Origin: DATCJA01 sp963814955
GTDB taxonomy: Bacteria > Acidobacteriota > Vicinamibacteria > Vicinamibacterales > UBA2999
Assembly (NCBI GenBank): GCA_963814955.1
Contig: CAWFEX010000013.1
Coordinates: 124,001 to 188,000, forward strand
Direction: 5' to 3'
DNA: 64,000 bases
Both the position numbers and the translations under genes were made by a program. This document shows, in pieces, positions 35,695 to 43,477 of the stretch. Under the pieces are notes generated by a model. It was not told the origin of the DNA, did not search any database, and saw only the letters and a program-made list of their open reading frames with translations. How positions within the stretch are numbered: the stretch's first letter is position 1; every line of letters begins with the position of its first letter.

Positions 35695-36780
35695 CTACAT
35701 CTTGCGCACGACGTACCAGTTGTTTTGTATATCGTGCGCTAGCTTGTTCACGGTGACGGAACGGAAGCCGGCGTTCCGCAGATACTCCTGGGTCTTCTCC
35801 TCGCCCCACATCGCGCCGAGGCCCTCGCCACCTTGCGCGAGAGAGACCGTCATGCAGTGCATGCAGGAGATCGTGTACAGCAGCGTGCCGAGCGGATGCT
35901 CGATATCTTTGTCCACATGTCCGGTGCCGCTGATGTCCTGCATCAGATAAACGCCGTCTGACTTGAGCGCGCGGCAGATGCCCTTCAAGACGTTCAGCGG
36001 CTGCGCTTGATCGTGGATGGCATCGAACGTGGTAATGAAGTCATACGCTTCTGACTCCGCAGTTCGATCGAAATCGCTCAGGTCGCGAACAAGGTACTCG
36101 AGGTTGTTGAGGCCGGCAGCCTGGGCTCGCGCATACCCGATCGCCTCTTCGGAGAGATCGATACCCGTGAACCGACTCGCCGGGTAGAGCGTTGCCAGAC
36201 GATGCAAGATGCGGCCGCGACCGCACCCGAGATCGAGAACCTGGATGCCCCGTTCGAGCCGGTCGGTGAGGCCGGGCACGAGCGGCAGGATGTGGGATTC
36301 GAGCGACGACAGGACAGACTGTCCACTGTCCTCCGCCATCACCTCGTGGAATCGTGGAAATTTGTCGTACGCAACGCCGCCGCCTCGCTTGAAGCATTCC
36401 AGCACATCATCTTCGACGCCGCCCAACGTGCCGATGTACTGGGCAAACACCGCCATGTTGTCCGCACCGGCCGCGCGGGTCAGCGCTGCGGCATGCTCGG
36501 CCGGTAACCGGTACCGGGTAGTTTCGACGTTGTATTCCACGACGCCGGCGGTGACCATCGCGCCGAGCCACTCCCGCACGTAGCGTTCATGGAGTCCGGC
36601 CTCGACGGCGATGTCGTTGGCGGTCGCCGGTGGCATGCGACTCATGACGTCGAAGAGACCGCTGCGGTGGCCAATCGACACCATGAGACAGAGCGCCGCG
36701 TCGTTCAAAGCACGCAGCAGACGTTCCGCAAAGCCTTGTGCTCGTGCCGAGTCGAAATGAGATTGCGCCGCGTACGTCAT
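35695..36780 (-). CDS. SAM-dependent methyltransferase with N-terminal winged helix
   Basis: A 361-residue protein. Residues ~25-100 are a winged-helix dimerisation domain (SIGHRSGLFDVMSRMPPATANDIAVEAGLHERYVREWL). The SAM domain begins ~175 with QVLDLGCGRGRILHRLA (motif I), followed by FTGIDLSEEAIGYARAQA and YDFITTFDAIHDQAQP. The arrangement matches the Rv2258c-type Methyltransf_31 group found in actinobacteria and acidobacteria, probably acting on a small molecule. A C-terminal segment ends NKLAHDIQNNWYVVRKM. It is transcribed on the reverse strand together with the second PIG-L gene upstream at 37659. Confidence 0.85.
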   Translation of the reverse strand: MTYAAQSHFDSARAQGFAERLLRALNDAALCLMVSIGHRSGLFDVMSRMPPATANDIAVEAGLHERYVREWLGAMVTAGVVEYNVETTRYRLPAEHAAALTRAAGADNMAVFAQYIGTLGGVEDDVLECFKRGGGVAYDKFPRFHEVMAEDSGQSVLSSLESHILPLVPGLTDRLERGIQVLDLGCGRGRILHRLATLYPASRFTGIDLSEEAIGYARAQAAGLNNLEYLVRDLSDFDRTAESEAYDFITTFDAIHDQAQPLNVLKGICRALKSDGVYLMQDISGTGHVDKDIEHPLGTLLYTISCMHCMTVSLAQGGEGLGAMWGEEKTQEYLRNAGFRSVTVNKLAHDIQNNWYVVRKM

Positions 36781-36828
36781 GATCAGGACCTCGGAATCAA
36801 TGGTTTCGAGCGATTCGGATGTTCTTCT

Positions 36829-37659
36829 TTAGCTTTTGATTCCCTCGAACAGGTCCGTTTCGCGTGCTCGTCCGCCATTCACGGTGCTGAATGCGCGGTA
36901 GAAGGATTGCTCGCTCCACAATGCGTCATGGTGCGCCGGCGGCAGATCCTTCAGCTGTTCATAGGCGGCCACCTGTGACTCATGGCAGGTAGTCGCCTGC
37001 CAGACCGTCGAATAGAACGCGCGAGTATCAATCACAGTAGTGATCGCCCAATCTGGCCACGCCATCCCTTGCCGTTGGACGCCGTCGACGAGAGCAACCG
37101 GTTTCCGGAACGCTATTTGGTACGCGGTCCACTTCGATTCCGGCCATGCCAGGTAATAGAGCTTCGACACCGAGTGCGTTTGCCCTGAGCCTTCAACGCC
37201 GCCGGCCATAAACGCGGGGTCGGCAGCGGCAACAACCGCTGCGGTCGTGAATTGAGATATCGCGATGTGATCCGGATGTCCATAAGCGCCATCGGGTCCG
37301 AATGTGACAACGACGTCGGGCCGTACGCGCTGCAAATGCCGGACAATGCTCCCGACCGTCTGGCGGACGTCTGCACGGTCGACGCCTCCATCGTGGCAGT
37401 CGAGGAATGAAACCTCGTGTACGCCCAGCACCGAAGCGGCAGCTCGCAGTTCTCTCTCGCGTATCTTCGCGAGGGCCGACGGGCCGGGGTGCCGAGGGTC
37501 GTCAGCACGGAGTCCGCGGTAACGGCCGTTTTCGCCCCGCGTGGCTGTCAGCAGAAAGACTTCAACGCCTTGAGCAGCGTATTTTGCGAGCGTACCTCCT
37601 ATGCCCAGGGACTCGTCGTCGGGGTGTGCGAGCACGGCCATTAAGCTCAAAGTTCGCAT
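36829..37659 (-). CDS. PIG-L family deacetylase (second copy)
   Basis: A 276-residue PIG-L deacetylase. The ATG at 37659 opens MRTLSLMAVLAHPDDESLGIGGTLAKYAAQG, with the zinc motif HPDDES near residue 12, then FLDCHDGGVDRADVRQTVG, VVVTFGPDGAYGHPDHIAISQFTTAA (the second zinc ligand region), and a longer C-terminal domain. The longer form with FGPDGAYGHPDH is similar to mycothiol/bacillithiol-type deacetylases, but the substrate is not known. It lies upstream of the methyltransferase gene and probably shares its transcript. Confidence 0.85.
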   Translation of the reverse strand: MRTLSLMAVLAHPDDESLGIGGTLAKYAAQGVEVFLLTATRGENGRYRGLRADDPRHPGPSALAKIRERELRAAASVLGVHEVSFLDCHDGGVDRADVRQTVGSIVRHLQRVRPDVVVTFGPDGAYGHPDHIAISQFTTAAVVAAADPAFMAGGVEGSGQTHSVSKLYYLAWPESKWTAYQIAFRKPVALVDGVQRQGMAWPDWAITTVIDTRAFYSTVWQATTCHESQVAAYEQLKDLPPAHHDALWSEQSFYRAFSTVNGGRARETDLFEGIKS

Positions 37660-37881
37660 TACGCTCACTTTCGGTGACCGTCAGGATTCCTGACGTTGTG
37701 CCTCTATGCACTGCCGTCTCGTCCCCGAGGTAGATTCGATCGCCCGCGACGCGGTGCCGATGCCGGCCGCTCCGCCGTTGCGCTATAGTCGTGTGCCTGC
37801 AGTCTTTTGTGCGGGCGTTCGCGTGCCCCGCACTTCGAGCGCACACATCGGTCACGGCAATGATCGAGGAGGACGCCGATT

Positions 37882-38736
37882 ATGGATCCGATCAGACGCA
37901 AGATACTGAAGACGGGTGCCGCGGCGACGGCCATGGCCGCCGCGCCGTCCGTGTTTGCTCAGCAGACCGGGCAAGCCGGAAGTGCCAAGTTCTTCGAAAA
38001 AGGCCCCGTTCGCATTGCCTATCAGGAGGCCGGCTCCGGCTTCCCCTTGTTGCTCATCGCCGGCGGGGGACTGAACTCGCGGATGGCCGGCTTGATCACC
38101 AGCCCGTTCAACCCGATCGAGGAGTTCAAGGGAGAGCACCGGTGCATCTTCGCCGACCTGCGCAACGCCAATGGCGGCCAGTCGTCGGGCCCGCTCGAGG
38201 TCGACCGGCCCTGGGATTCACACACCGATGACCATCTCGCACTCATGGATCACCTGGGCGTCGACAAGTTCATGGTGCTCGGTTTCTGCATTGCCGGTCC
38301 GTTCATCTGGAACCTCTTGAAGCGAGCCCCCAATCGCGTTGTTGCGGCGGTGCCTGCTCAACCCGTCGGCTTCCGGCCCGAAATGCCCACCGTGCTCTAT
38401 GACGGCAGCATGACCGGCTGGGGTCCGGAACTGGTCAAGCGCCGGCCCGACATCACCATGGAGATGGTCGAGAAATATCTGACGAAGATGTATCGCACCA
38501 ATCCCGACTTCGTCTTCACGGCGACGCGCGATTTCGTGCGCAGCTGCCAGACGCCGGTGCTGATCATGCCGGATGATGTCCCGGCGCATCCGTACGCGGT
38601 GGCGATGGAATGTGCCATGCTCGCGCCGAAGGCCGAAGTGAGCATGTACCCATGGAAGGAACCGAAGGAGCGAATCCCTCTGGCAGTACGTCAGGTCCGC
38701 TCTTTCCTCAGAGCGCATCGGCCCGCAACCTCATAG
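37882..38736 (+). CDS. Tat-exported alpha/beta hydrolase with a Cys nucleophile elbow
   Basis: A 284-residue protein starting MDPIRRKILKTGAAATAMAA, a twin-arginine-like signal. The fold continues PVRIAYQEAGSGFPLLLIAGGG, IFADLRNANGGQSSG, and the nucleophile elbow MVLGFCIAGPF, where Cys136 takes the position usually held by Ser. An Asp is present in PVLIMPDDVPAHPY. The expected catalytic His near the C-terminus is not obvious (the segment reads SMYPWKEPKERIPL). The enzyme may be inactive as an esterase or use a different mechanism, as dienelactone hydrolases do with Cys. It is monocistronic, with a REP-like palindrome immediately after its stop. Confidence 0.75.
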   Translation: MDPIRRKILKTGAAATAMAAAPSVFAQQTGQAGSAKFFEKGPVRIAYQEAGSGFPLLLIAGGGLNSRMAGLITSPFNPIEEFKGEHRCIFADLRNANGGQSSGPLEVDRPWDSHTDDHLALMDHLGVDKFMVLGFCIAGPFIWNLLKRAPNRVVAAVPAQPVGFRPEMPTVLYDGSMTGWGPELVKRRPDITMEMVEKYLTKMYRTNPDFVFTATRDFVRSCQTPVLIMPDDVPAHPYAVAMECAMLAPKAEVSMYPWKEPKERIPLAVRQVRSFLRAHRPATS

Positions 38737-38740
38737 ACCA

Positions 38741-38879
38741 TTCTCCGGCGGGTCCGAAAGGACCCGCCCTACTCACGCCGTCCCGTTCTCCGGCGGGTCC
38801 GACCAGCCTCCGCTAAAGCTTCGGCGGTCCGCCGTAGCCCCAGGCGAAGGCGGAAAGGACCCGCCCTACTCACGCCGTC
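38741..38879. repeat. Two-copy nested palindromic repeat
   Basis: Copy 1 (38741-38782) contains GGCGGGTCC at 38747-38755 and GGACCCGCC at 38760-38768, followed by CCTACTCACGCCGTC. Copy 2 (38786-38879) starts and ends the same way but has about 50 extra bases in the loop, themselves a GGCGG-rich palindrome. It lies between convergent genes and overlaps the last codons of the ABA4-like gene, so it may serve as a bidirectional terminator. Confidence 0.8.
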
Positions 38880-39295
38880 GACGCGCTTGGCCGCAGTGTG
38901 CGCAGGCCCATATACAGCAGCCAGCCCGCCGGTCCGAACATGAACGTCAGGAAGAGACAGGGGATGAGCAGAAGGTGCGGGACGCCCCTGTCGCGTGCGT
39001 CCCGCGCTTCCCAGGTGCCGATGAGCAAGTCGAAGGCGAGGTAATGCACCCATCCCGCGAGGAGGAGCCATCGATTGGTGAAGAGTGACGCGACGCCATC
39101 GAGCGTCGCGAAACTGCCTTGCGCGCTTCCGAACATCGTGACGATGATGAGTATGTAGAGCAGGGCGAACAATGCCGGGACGGCTTTGCCCGTCACAAAC
39201 TCCGTAACCCATCGCTGACGGGGCAGGATGGCAAGCATCAGCCATCCGAGCGCGGCGATCGCATTTGCGATCGTGAACAGTTGTTCTGGCGACAT
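38870..39295 (-). CDS. ABA4-like (DUF4281) membrane protein
   Basis: A 141-residue protein starting MSPEQLFTIANAIAALGWLMLAIL; four hydrophobic segments follow. Residues VPALFALLYILIIVTMFG and the LLAGWVHYLAFDLLIGTWEARDA block match the ABA4-like family (DUF4281). The plant member is linked to neoxanthin synthesis; bacterial copies are of unknown role and are usually membrane-bound. The last residues SASTA are encoded within the repeat at 38741-38879. It sits 7 bases downstream of the following membrane protein gene on the same strand. Confidence 0.8.
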   Translation of the reverse strand: MSPEQLFTIANAIAALGWLMLAILPRQRWVTEFVTGKAVPALFALLYILIIVTMFGSAQGSFATLDGVASLFTNRWLLLAGWVHYLAFDLLIGTWEARDARDRGVPHLLLIPCLFLTFMFGPAGWLLYMGLRTLRPSASTA

Positions 39296-39302
39296 AGCAA
39301 CC

Positions 39303-40235
39303 TCACACAACGACCGGCTTGTGTACCGGGTGCAGACCGACCATCGACGGCGCTACCGCGACTGCCGTCGCCGATGCCCAGATGCCGAAAAGAGTCATCG
39401 TCACAGCGTCCGGCGCGAGGACCGACTGCCCGCGAAGGGCCTGAGACAGAAGAATGCCGAACAGAGCCAGATAGCTCGACGCCGCGACAACTGTCAGCCG
39501 GGTGCGAACCAGTTCGCGCGTCCGTAGGCGGCCGAGCACGAGCGCGACAAACGGCAGTATCTGCAATGCGTGCAAGCCAAGGAAGTGCGGTATCCGGAGG
39601 TCGCCATGGGAGGTGCTCCACCCCGTGCCGGGCAGGCCCGGTCCGCCGTCCGGAGCCCCCACGGTATGGGCACCCACGACGGTCATCGTCGCGCCGGCGT
39701 TCGCGGCGTCGAGCTGCTGACGCGTCGGCCGCGTCATCATGCCCCCGGTGAGAGCTCCAATGATGGTGATGGTCATTCCGAGCCGGAGCGCCCAGCCCAG
39801 CGCCATGTCCCCGAACCGATGTCGCCACAATGCGACTGCGACGGAGATTGTTGACAGCGTCTGCAAGAGTATCGCCGCGCCCATCATTCCGAACAGCACG
39901 CCGTCGAACGGCGTCGCGATATTGAAGTGGCTGGTTGTGCCGCGAAACGCTTGAAGGCTGATGATCGCCATTTCGAGCACCATCACGACGGCCGTCGTCC
40001 ATCCAATGATGCGGCGGGTCCGCTGCCATTCGGGAATGAGGCTGAATATCCACGCCAGCGTGAGCGTGTAGATGGCAATTGAGACGGCAAATTTCGCCGG
40101 CTTGAGCCAGGCGGGCGCGGCGGTGATGGTTCGCGGGTCAACGACGAGTCCGATCACGGCCGCTCCCAGGAGGGCGATCATGGCGAGGCCGGTGATGGTC
40201 AGGGGCGCGCTGGCACTTCGAAGTCTGTTCAGCAT
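39303..40235 (-). CDS. Polytopic membrane protein of unknown function
   Basis: A 310-residue protein with about eight membrane segments (for example LTITGLAMIALLGAAVIGLVV, FAVSIAIYTLTLAWIFSLIP, ALQILPFVALVLGRL). The ATG at 40235 has GAGGA upstream and is chosen over an ATG at 40253. A conserved-looking soluble loop lies between helices 5 and 6 (RPTRQQLDAANAGATMTVVGAHTVG). I do not recognise the family. It is divergent from the TetR gene with palindromic operator-like sites between, and its stop is 7 bases before the ABA4-like gene, so these two form an operon probably repressed by that TetR. Confidence 0.7.
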   Translation of the reverse strand: MLNRLRSASAPLTITGLAMIALLGAAVIGLVVDPRTITAAPAWLKPAKFAVSIAIYTLTLAWIFSLIPEWQRTRRIIGWTTAVVMVLEMAIISLQAFRGTTSHFNIATPFDGVLFGMMGAAILLQTLSTISVAVALWRHRFGDMALGWALRLGMTITIIGALTGGMMTRPTRQQLDAANAGATMTVVGAHTVGAPDGGPGLPGTGWSTSHGDLRIPHFLGLHALQILPFVALVLGRLRTRELVRTRLTVVAASSYLALFGILLSQALRGQSVLAPDAVTMTLFGIWASATAVAVAPSMVGLHPVHKPVVV

Positions 40236-40264
40236 GTGATCCTCGACTTTCATGATGTAATCAC

Positions 40265-40305
40265 TGTCAACATTAAGCTACCGCACAGTGTTGACAATGT
40301 CAACA
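40265..40305. promoter_or_regulatory. Probable TetR operator: perfect 17-bp palindrome plus half-site
   Basis: TGTTGACAATGTCAACA at 40289-40305 is a perfect palindrome with a one-base centre. A further TGTCAACA half-site at 40265-40272 makes a second inverted pair with it. They lie in the gap between the divergent membrane protein gene and the TetR gene, the usual site of autoregulation. A -35-like TTGACA is contained in the palindrome. Confidence 0.7.
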
Positions 40306-40329
40306 TATCCGCCGTAGGATGTGATCCAG

Positions 40330-40962
40330 ATGGCTGTTTCCCCAGCAAAGCGGCCCAGACGCAAGCGAGCAGGTCGCTACCACCATGGCGACCTCCGGCG
40401 GGCGCTCGTCGAGGAGGCGTTGAGGACGATCCATACCGCCGGGGTGGAACACCTGACCCTGCGCGGCATCGGCGAGAAGCTCGGCGTATCCAGGACGGCG
40501 CTGTACCGGCACTTTTCCGACAAGCAGGCGCTCCTCGCCGGCGTCGGACGCGAAGGCTTTCGAATGCTGAGGCTCGCGCTGACTGAGGCCTGGGAGGAGC
40601 ACGGGAAGGGACGCGAAGGCTTCGACGCCATGGGTGCGGCGTATGTGCAGTTCGCGGTCGCTCATCCGTCGCATTACCGGGTGATGTTCGGCCGCTTTCT
40701 CGAGTCGTGCTCGAAGGACGCCGAATTCATCCAGGAAGCCACGGCGGCATTTCAAGTGCTCGTCGATTCGCTCGTCGAACAGCAGCGGTCCGGGCTCATT
40801 CGGCGCGACGATCCGGTGCTTCTGGCCCGGTTCATCTGGTCCGTGGTGCACGGCATATCGATGCTTGTGATCGACGGACAGTTGCGCGGGCTCGACGAGC
40901 GGGGCGAGGCGCTCAACAGGTACGCAATCGAGCGGATACGCGCCGCGATCGACGCTGCCTGA
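40330..40962 (+). CDS. TetR/AcrR family transcriptional regulator
   Basis: A 210-residue regulator. The N-terminal helix-turn-helix reads RYHHGDLRRALVEEALRTIHTAGVEHLTLRGIGEKLGVSRTALYRHFSDKQALLAGV, the typical TetR pattern. The C-terminal domain (YVQFAVAHPSHYRVMFGRFL, IWSVVHGISMLVIDGQLRGL) resembles the WHG/TetR_C_33 ligand-binding domain. ATG 40330 (MAVSPAKRPRRKRAG) is preferred over GTG 40321. It likely represses itself and the divergent membrane-protein operon via the palindrome at 40289-40305. The inducer is unknown. Confidence 0.88.
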   Translation: MAVSPAKRPRRKRAGRYHHGDLRRALVEEALRTIHTAGVEHLTLRGIGEKLGVSRTALYRHFSDKQALLAGVGREGFRMLRLALTEAWEEHGKGREGFDAMGAAYVQFAVAHPSHYRVMFGRFLESCSKDAEFIQEATAAFQVLVDSLVEQQRSGLIRRDDPVLLARFIWSVVHGISMLVIDGQLRGLDERGEALNRYAIERIRAAIDAA

Positions 40963-40971
40963 GAAGAGATC

Positions 40972-41019
40972 GCCGGGTCCACGGCGCGTCGAGATCGCGG
41001 ACGCGCCGTGGAACCCGGC
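40972..41019 (+). terminator. GC-rich hairpin after the TetR gene
   Basis: Arms at 40972-40990 and 41000-41019 pair nearly perfectly (one bulged base) around a 9-base loop. It lies 10 bases after the TetR stop. No T run follows, so this is a probable rather than certain terminator. Confidence 0.6.
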
Positions 41020-41114
41020 CCACGTAGATTCACCCGGATACTGACGGGCCGTCATTGCGCGCGCGTGCGCGGTGCTGTTCTTGCACGTCGAGCATCGCGA
41101 TGGCAGGAGCGAAC

Positions 41115-41546
41115 ATGGCAAAAAATCCGGACACGATGAAGAAGATCGCAAAGCTGATGCGCGACCTCGACTTTTGCATGCTTACAACGCACACGACGAG
41201 TGGCGGGATGCATGGGCGGCCGATGTCGAACAACGCCGAGGTCGAGTTCGACGGCGATGTCTGGTTTTTCAGCGAGGCCGACTCGCGCAAGGTGCGCGAG
41301 ATCGAAGAGGAGCCAAGCGTGCATCTGTCCTACGTGGACCTCGACGATTGGCGCTTCGTGTCGATGACCGGCAGCGCTCAGATTGTCCGGGACGCCGAGA
41401 AGAAGCAGGAACTGTGGCTCGAGGACCTCGAGCAGTGGTTCGACGAGGGCCCCGAAAGTGACGGCATCGTGCTCATCAAGGTAACGCCGGCTGTCGTTTC
41501 GTACTGGACGAAGGAAGACGAAGGAGAGCTAAGGATCACTTCCTGA
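41115..41546 (+). CDS. General-stress-type PPOX (FMN-binding split barrel) protein
   Basis: A 143-residue protein. The ATG at 41115 (MAKNPDTMKKIAKLMRDLDFCMLTT) follows AGGAG. The segments GRPMSNNAEVEFDGDVWFFSEADSRKVREIEEEPSVHLSYVD and FVSMTGSAQIVRDAEKKQELW match the general stress protein 26-like branch of the pyridoxamine oxidase family. It likely binds FMN and has a role in stress resistance. It is monocistronic. Confidence 0.82.
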   Translation: MAKNPDTMKKIAKLMRDLDFCMLTTHTTSGGMHGRPMSNNAEVEFDGDVWFFSEADSRKVREIEEEPSVHLSYVDLDDWRFVSMTGSAQIVRDAEKKQELWLEDLEQWFDEGPESDGIVLIKVTPAVVSYWTKEDEGELRITS

Positions 41547-41599
41547 CGCCCACGCTGCAAGTTCCCTCATCACGCACGGTTGTGGTACCTGGCGGCCTC

Positions 41600-41613
41600 T
41601 GCAAACGGTTACA
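41600..41613 (+). promoter_or_regulatory. LacI-type operator upstream of the first cluster gene
   Basis: TGCAAACGGTTACA, a 14-bp imperfect palindrome with a CG centre, 36 bases before the ATG at 41650. It matches the motif seen at six other sites between 43.4 and 60.9 kb. Confidence 0.6.
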
Positions 41614-41649
41614 TAGAGGTAGACCTTGCACTCCGGAGGCAAGCCCGCC

Positions 41650-42583
41650 ATGTGTCGCATGTTGACGACGCTGGGAATCGTATTCGCGTGCATCACGATT
41701 CCCACAGCACAGTCGACCAGTGGTCAAGCACCATCGACGTTTCCAACTCCCACATCAGAATGGACCGGCCCTCGAACGTCCGACGGTCAACCCGACGTGA
41801 GCGGCCAGTGGAACAAGTCATGGCCCGGCTCGAATGGCGCCAACTTCGACCTGGAAGAGGGCATCGATCCCCTGGAGATCAAGCTCACGGACCGCGACCC
41901 GAAGAATTTCCCGCGACCGAAAGTCGTCCAAACGCCGGACGGCAGGATTCCATACCAGCCGTGGGCGCGGGCTCTCCGTGAAGAAATCAGAAGGCACGTC
42001 CTGAACCCGGAAAAGGTCGTGCACGTCGATTCCAACGCGCGGTGTCTGCAGATGGGCATTCCGCGGCAGAGCCTTGATACCGGATTCGAAATCGTGCAGA
42101 CCCCGGGCTTCCTCCATTTCGTCTACCCCTACAACAACGCCTACCGCATCATCGCCCTGGACGGGCGCCCGCACATCGACGATCGCATCAAGCTGTGGCA
42201 GGGAGACTCGGTGGGCCGGTGGGAAGGGAACACCCTCGTCGTAAGCGTTCGCAATCTGAACGAGCACGCCTGGTACGACGCGTATGGAAACATTCACAGC
42301 GACGAGCTGCGTCTCGAGGAGCGGTGGGTGTTCGTCAGCGCAAATCGTGTCCATTACGAAGTCACGAGCTACGACTCCAAGGTGTTCACGCGGCCGTGGA
42401 CGGCGCGGAACGAGTTTGCGCGCGTCGACAAGCCTGTGGAGATTCTGGGAGAGCGGATGTTTCGAGGGCGAGCGCAATCTGGAGAACAAGAACCTCGTCG
42501 GCGATGATGACGAAGCGGTCCGCTCGTATCCCTACCCCGGGTTCACGGCGAAATATCCCGGATTTGCCGTGGAACGCCGATGA
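41650..42583 (+). CDS. Secreted GRWEGDTLVV-family protein, frameshifted
   Basis: About 310 residues after one correction. It begins MCRMLTTLGIVFACITIPTAQ (signal peptide; GGAGG upstream). The family landmarks are TSDGQPDVSGQWNKSW, NARCLQMGIPRQSL, GDSVGRWEGNTLVVSVRNLNE and LRLEERWVFVSANRVHYEV. After VDKPVEIL the frame breaks at the GGG run 42447-42449; removing one G gives ESGCFEGERNLENKNLVGDDDEAVRSYPYPGFTAKYPGF and a stop at 42583 that overlaps the next start by 4 bases (ATGA). This places the gene in an operon with 42580-43353, under the operator at 41600. Function unknown; probably periplasmic. Confidence 0.75.
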
Positions 42584-43353
42584 CGCGGGCCGTCACCGGA
42601 ACGCTCGTCTTCTTCGTACTCGTCTCCGCTGCCAACTGGACGACTCCGCTCCATGGACAAACAGCGCCGGCTGCGGCATCGGGCATTCCGCGAACGCCAG
42701 AAGGCAAGCCTGACTTCTCCGGTGTCTGGCAGGTACTGAACACCGCCGCCTGGAACATCGAGGCACATCAGGCTGAGGACGGTGTGCCGCCCGGTCTTGG
42801 CGTGGTCGTAGGTGGCGAAATTCCATACCAAGCGTCGGCTCTCGAGAAGCGGAAGGAGAACTTCGCCAACCGGACCGCTCGGGACACGGCGGCGAAGTGC
42901 TTCATGCCGGGCGTTCCGCGCATCACCTACATGCCGCACCCGTTCCAGATCCTGCAGACGCCGCAGAAGACCACGATCCTGTACCAGTACATCCACGTGA
43001 TCCGGCACATCTACACCGACGGGACGCCGCATCCGCGCGGTCCTATCGAGTGGTGGATGGGCGATTCCCGTGGGCGCTGGGAGGGGGACACGCTGGTAGT
43101 GGATGTGGTCCACTTCACCGATCAGACGTGGTTCGACCGGGCGGGCAACTTCCATTCCAGTGCGCTGCACGTGGTGGAGCGCTACAGCTTCATCGACCGG
43201 GATCACATCGATTACCACGTCACGATCGAGGATCCCGGCGTGTTCACGCGGTCCTGGGAGATGCGCATGCCGCTGTACCGGCGCATCGAGCCCCAGATCC
43301 GGCCGCTCGAATACGACTGTTACGCGTTCAAGGACATATTCCGCCTGCCCTGA
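42580..43353 (+). CDS. Secreted GRWEGDTLVV-family protein
   Basis: A 257-residue protein with signal peptide MTRAVTGTLVFFVLVSAANW and mature part starting after LHGQT. It has TPEGKPDFSGVWQVLNTA, KCFMPGVPRITYMPHPFQILQ, GDSRGRWEGDTLVVDVVHFTDQTWFD and ALHVVERYSFIDRDHIDYHVTIEDPGVFTRSW. The ATG at 42580 overlaps the stop of the preceding gene, so the two are translationally coupled. The regular order of motifs suggests a beta-rich fold, but I cannot assign a reaction. It is followed by the operator at 43418 and the large TonB receptor gene. Confidence 0.8.
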   Translation: MTRAVTGTLVFFVLVSAANWTTPLHGQTAPAAASGIPRTPEGKPDFSGVWQVLNTAAWNIEAHQAEDGVPPGLGVVVGGEIPYQASALEKRKENFANRTARDTAAKCFMPGVPRITYMPHPFQILQTPQKTTILYQYIHVIRHIYTDGTPHPRGPIEWWMGDSRGRWEGDTLVVDVVHFTDQTWFDRAGNFHSSALHVVERYSFIDRDHIDYHVTIEDPGVFTRSWEMRMPLYRRIEPQIRPLEYDCYAFKDIFRLP

Positions 43354-43417
43354 GGAGGCCAGGATCCCCCGAGCCCTTGCATTCGGGGTGCGGTCTGGTT
43401 TAGTCTCTGGCCGCCGA

Positions 43418-43431
43418 TGTAATCGGTTGCA
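43418..43431 (+). promoter_or_regulatory. LacI-type operator upstream of the TonB receptor
   Basis: TGTAATCGGTTGCA, 46 bases before the ATG at 43478. Identical to the site at 52153-52166. Confidence 0.65.
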
Positions 43432-43477
43432 TTGAAGACCGACCCGGGCCGATCGATCGGCCTGAAGGAGAGACTAC

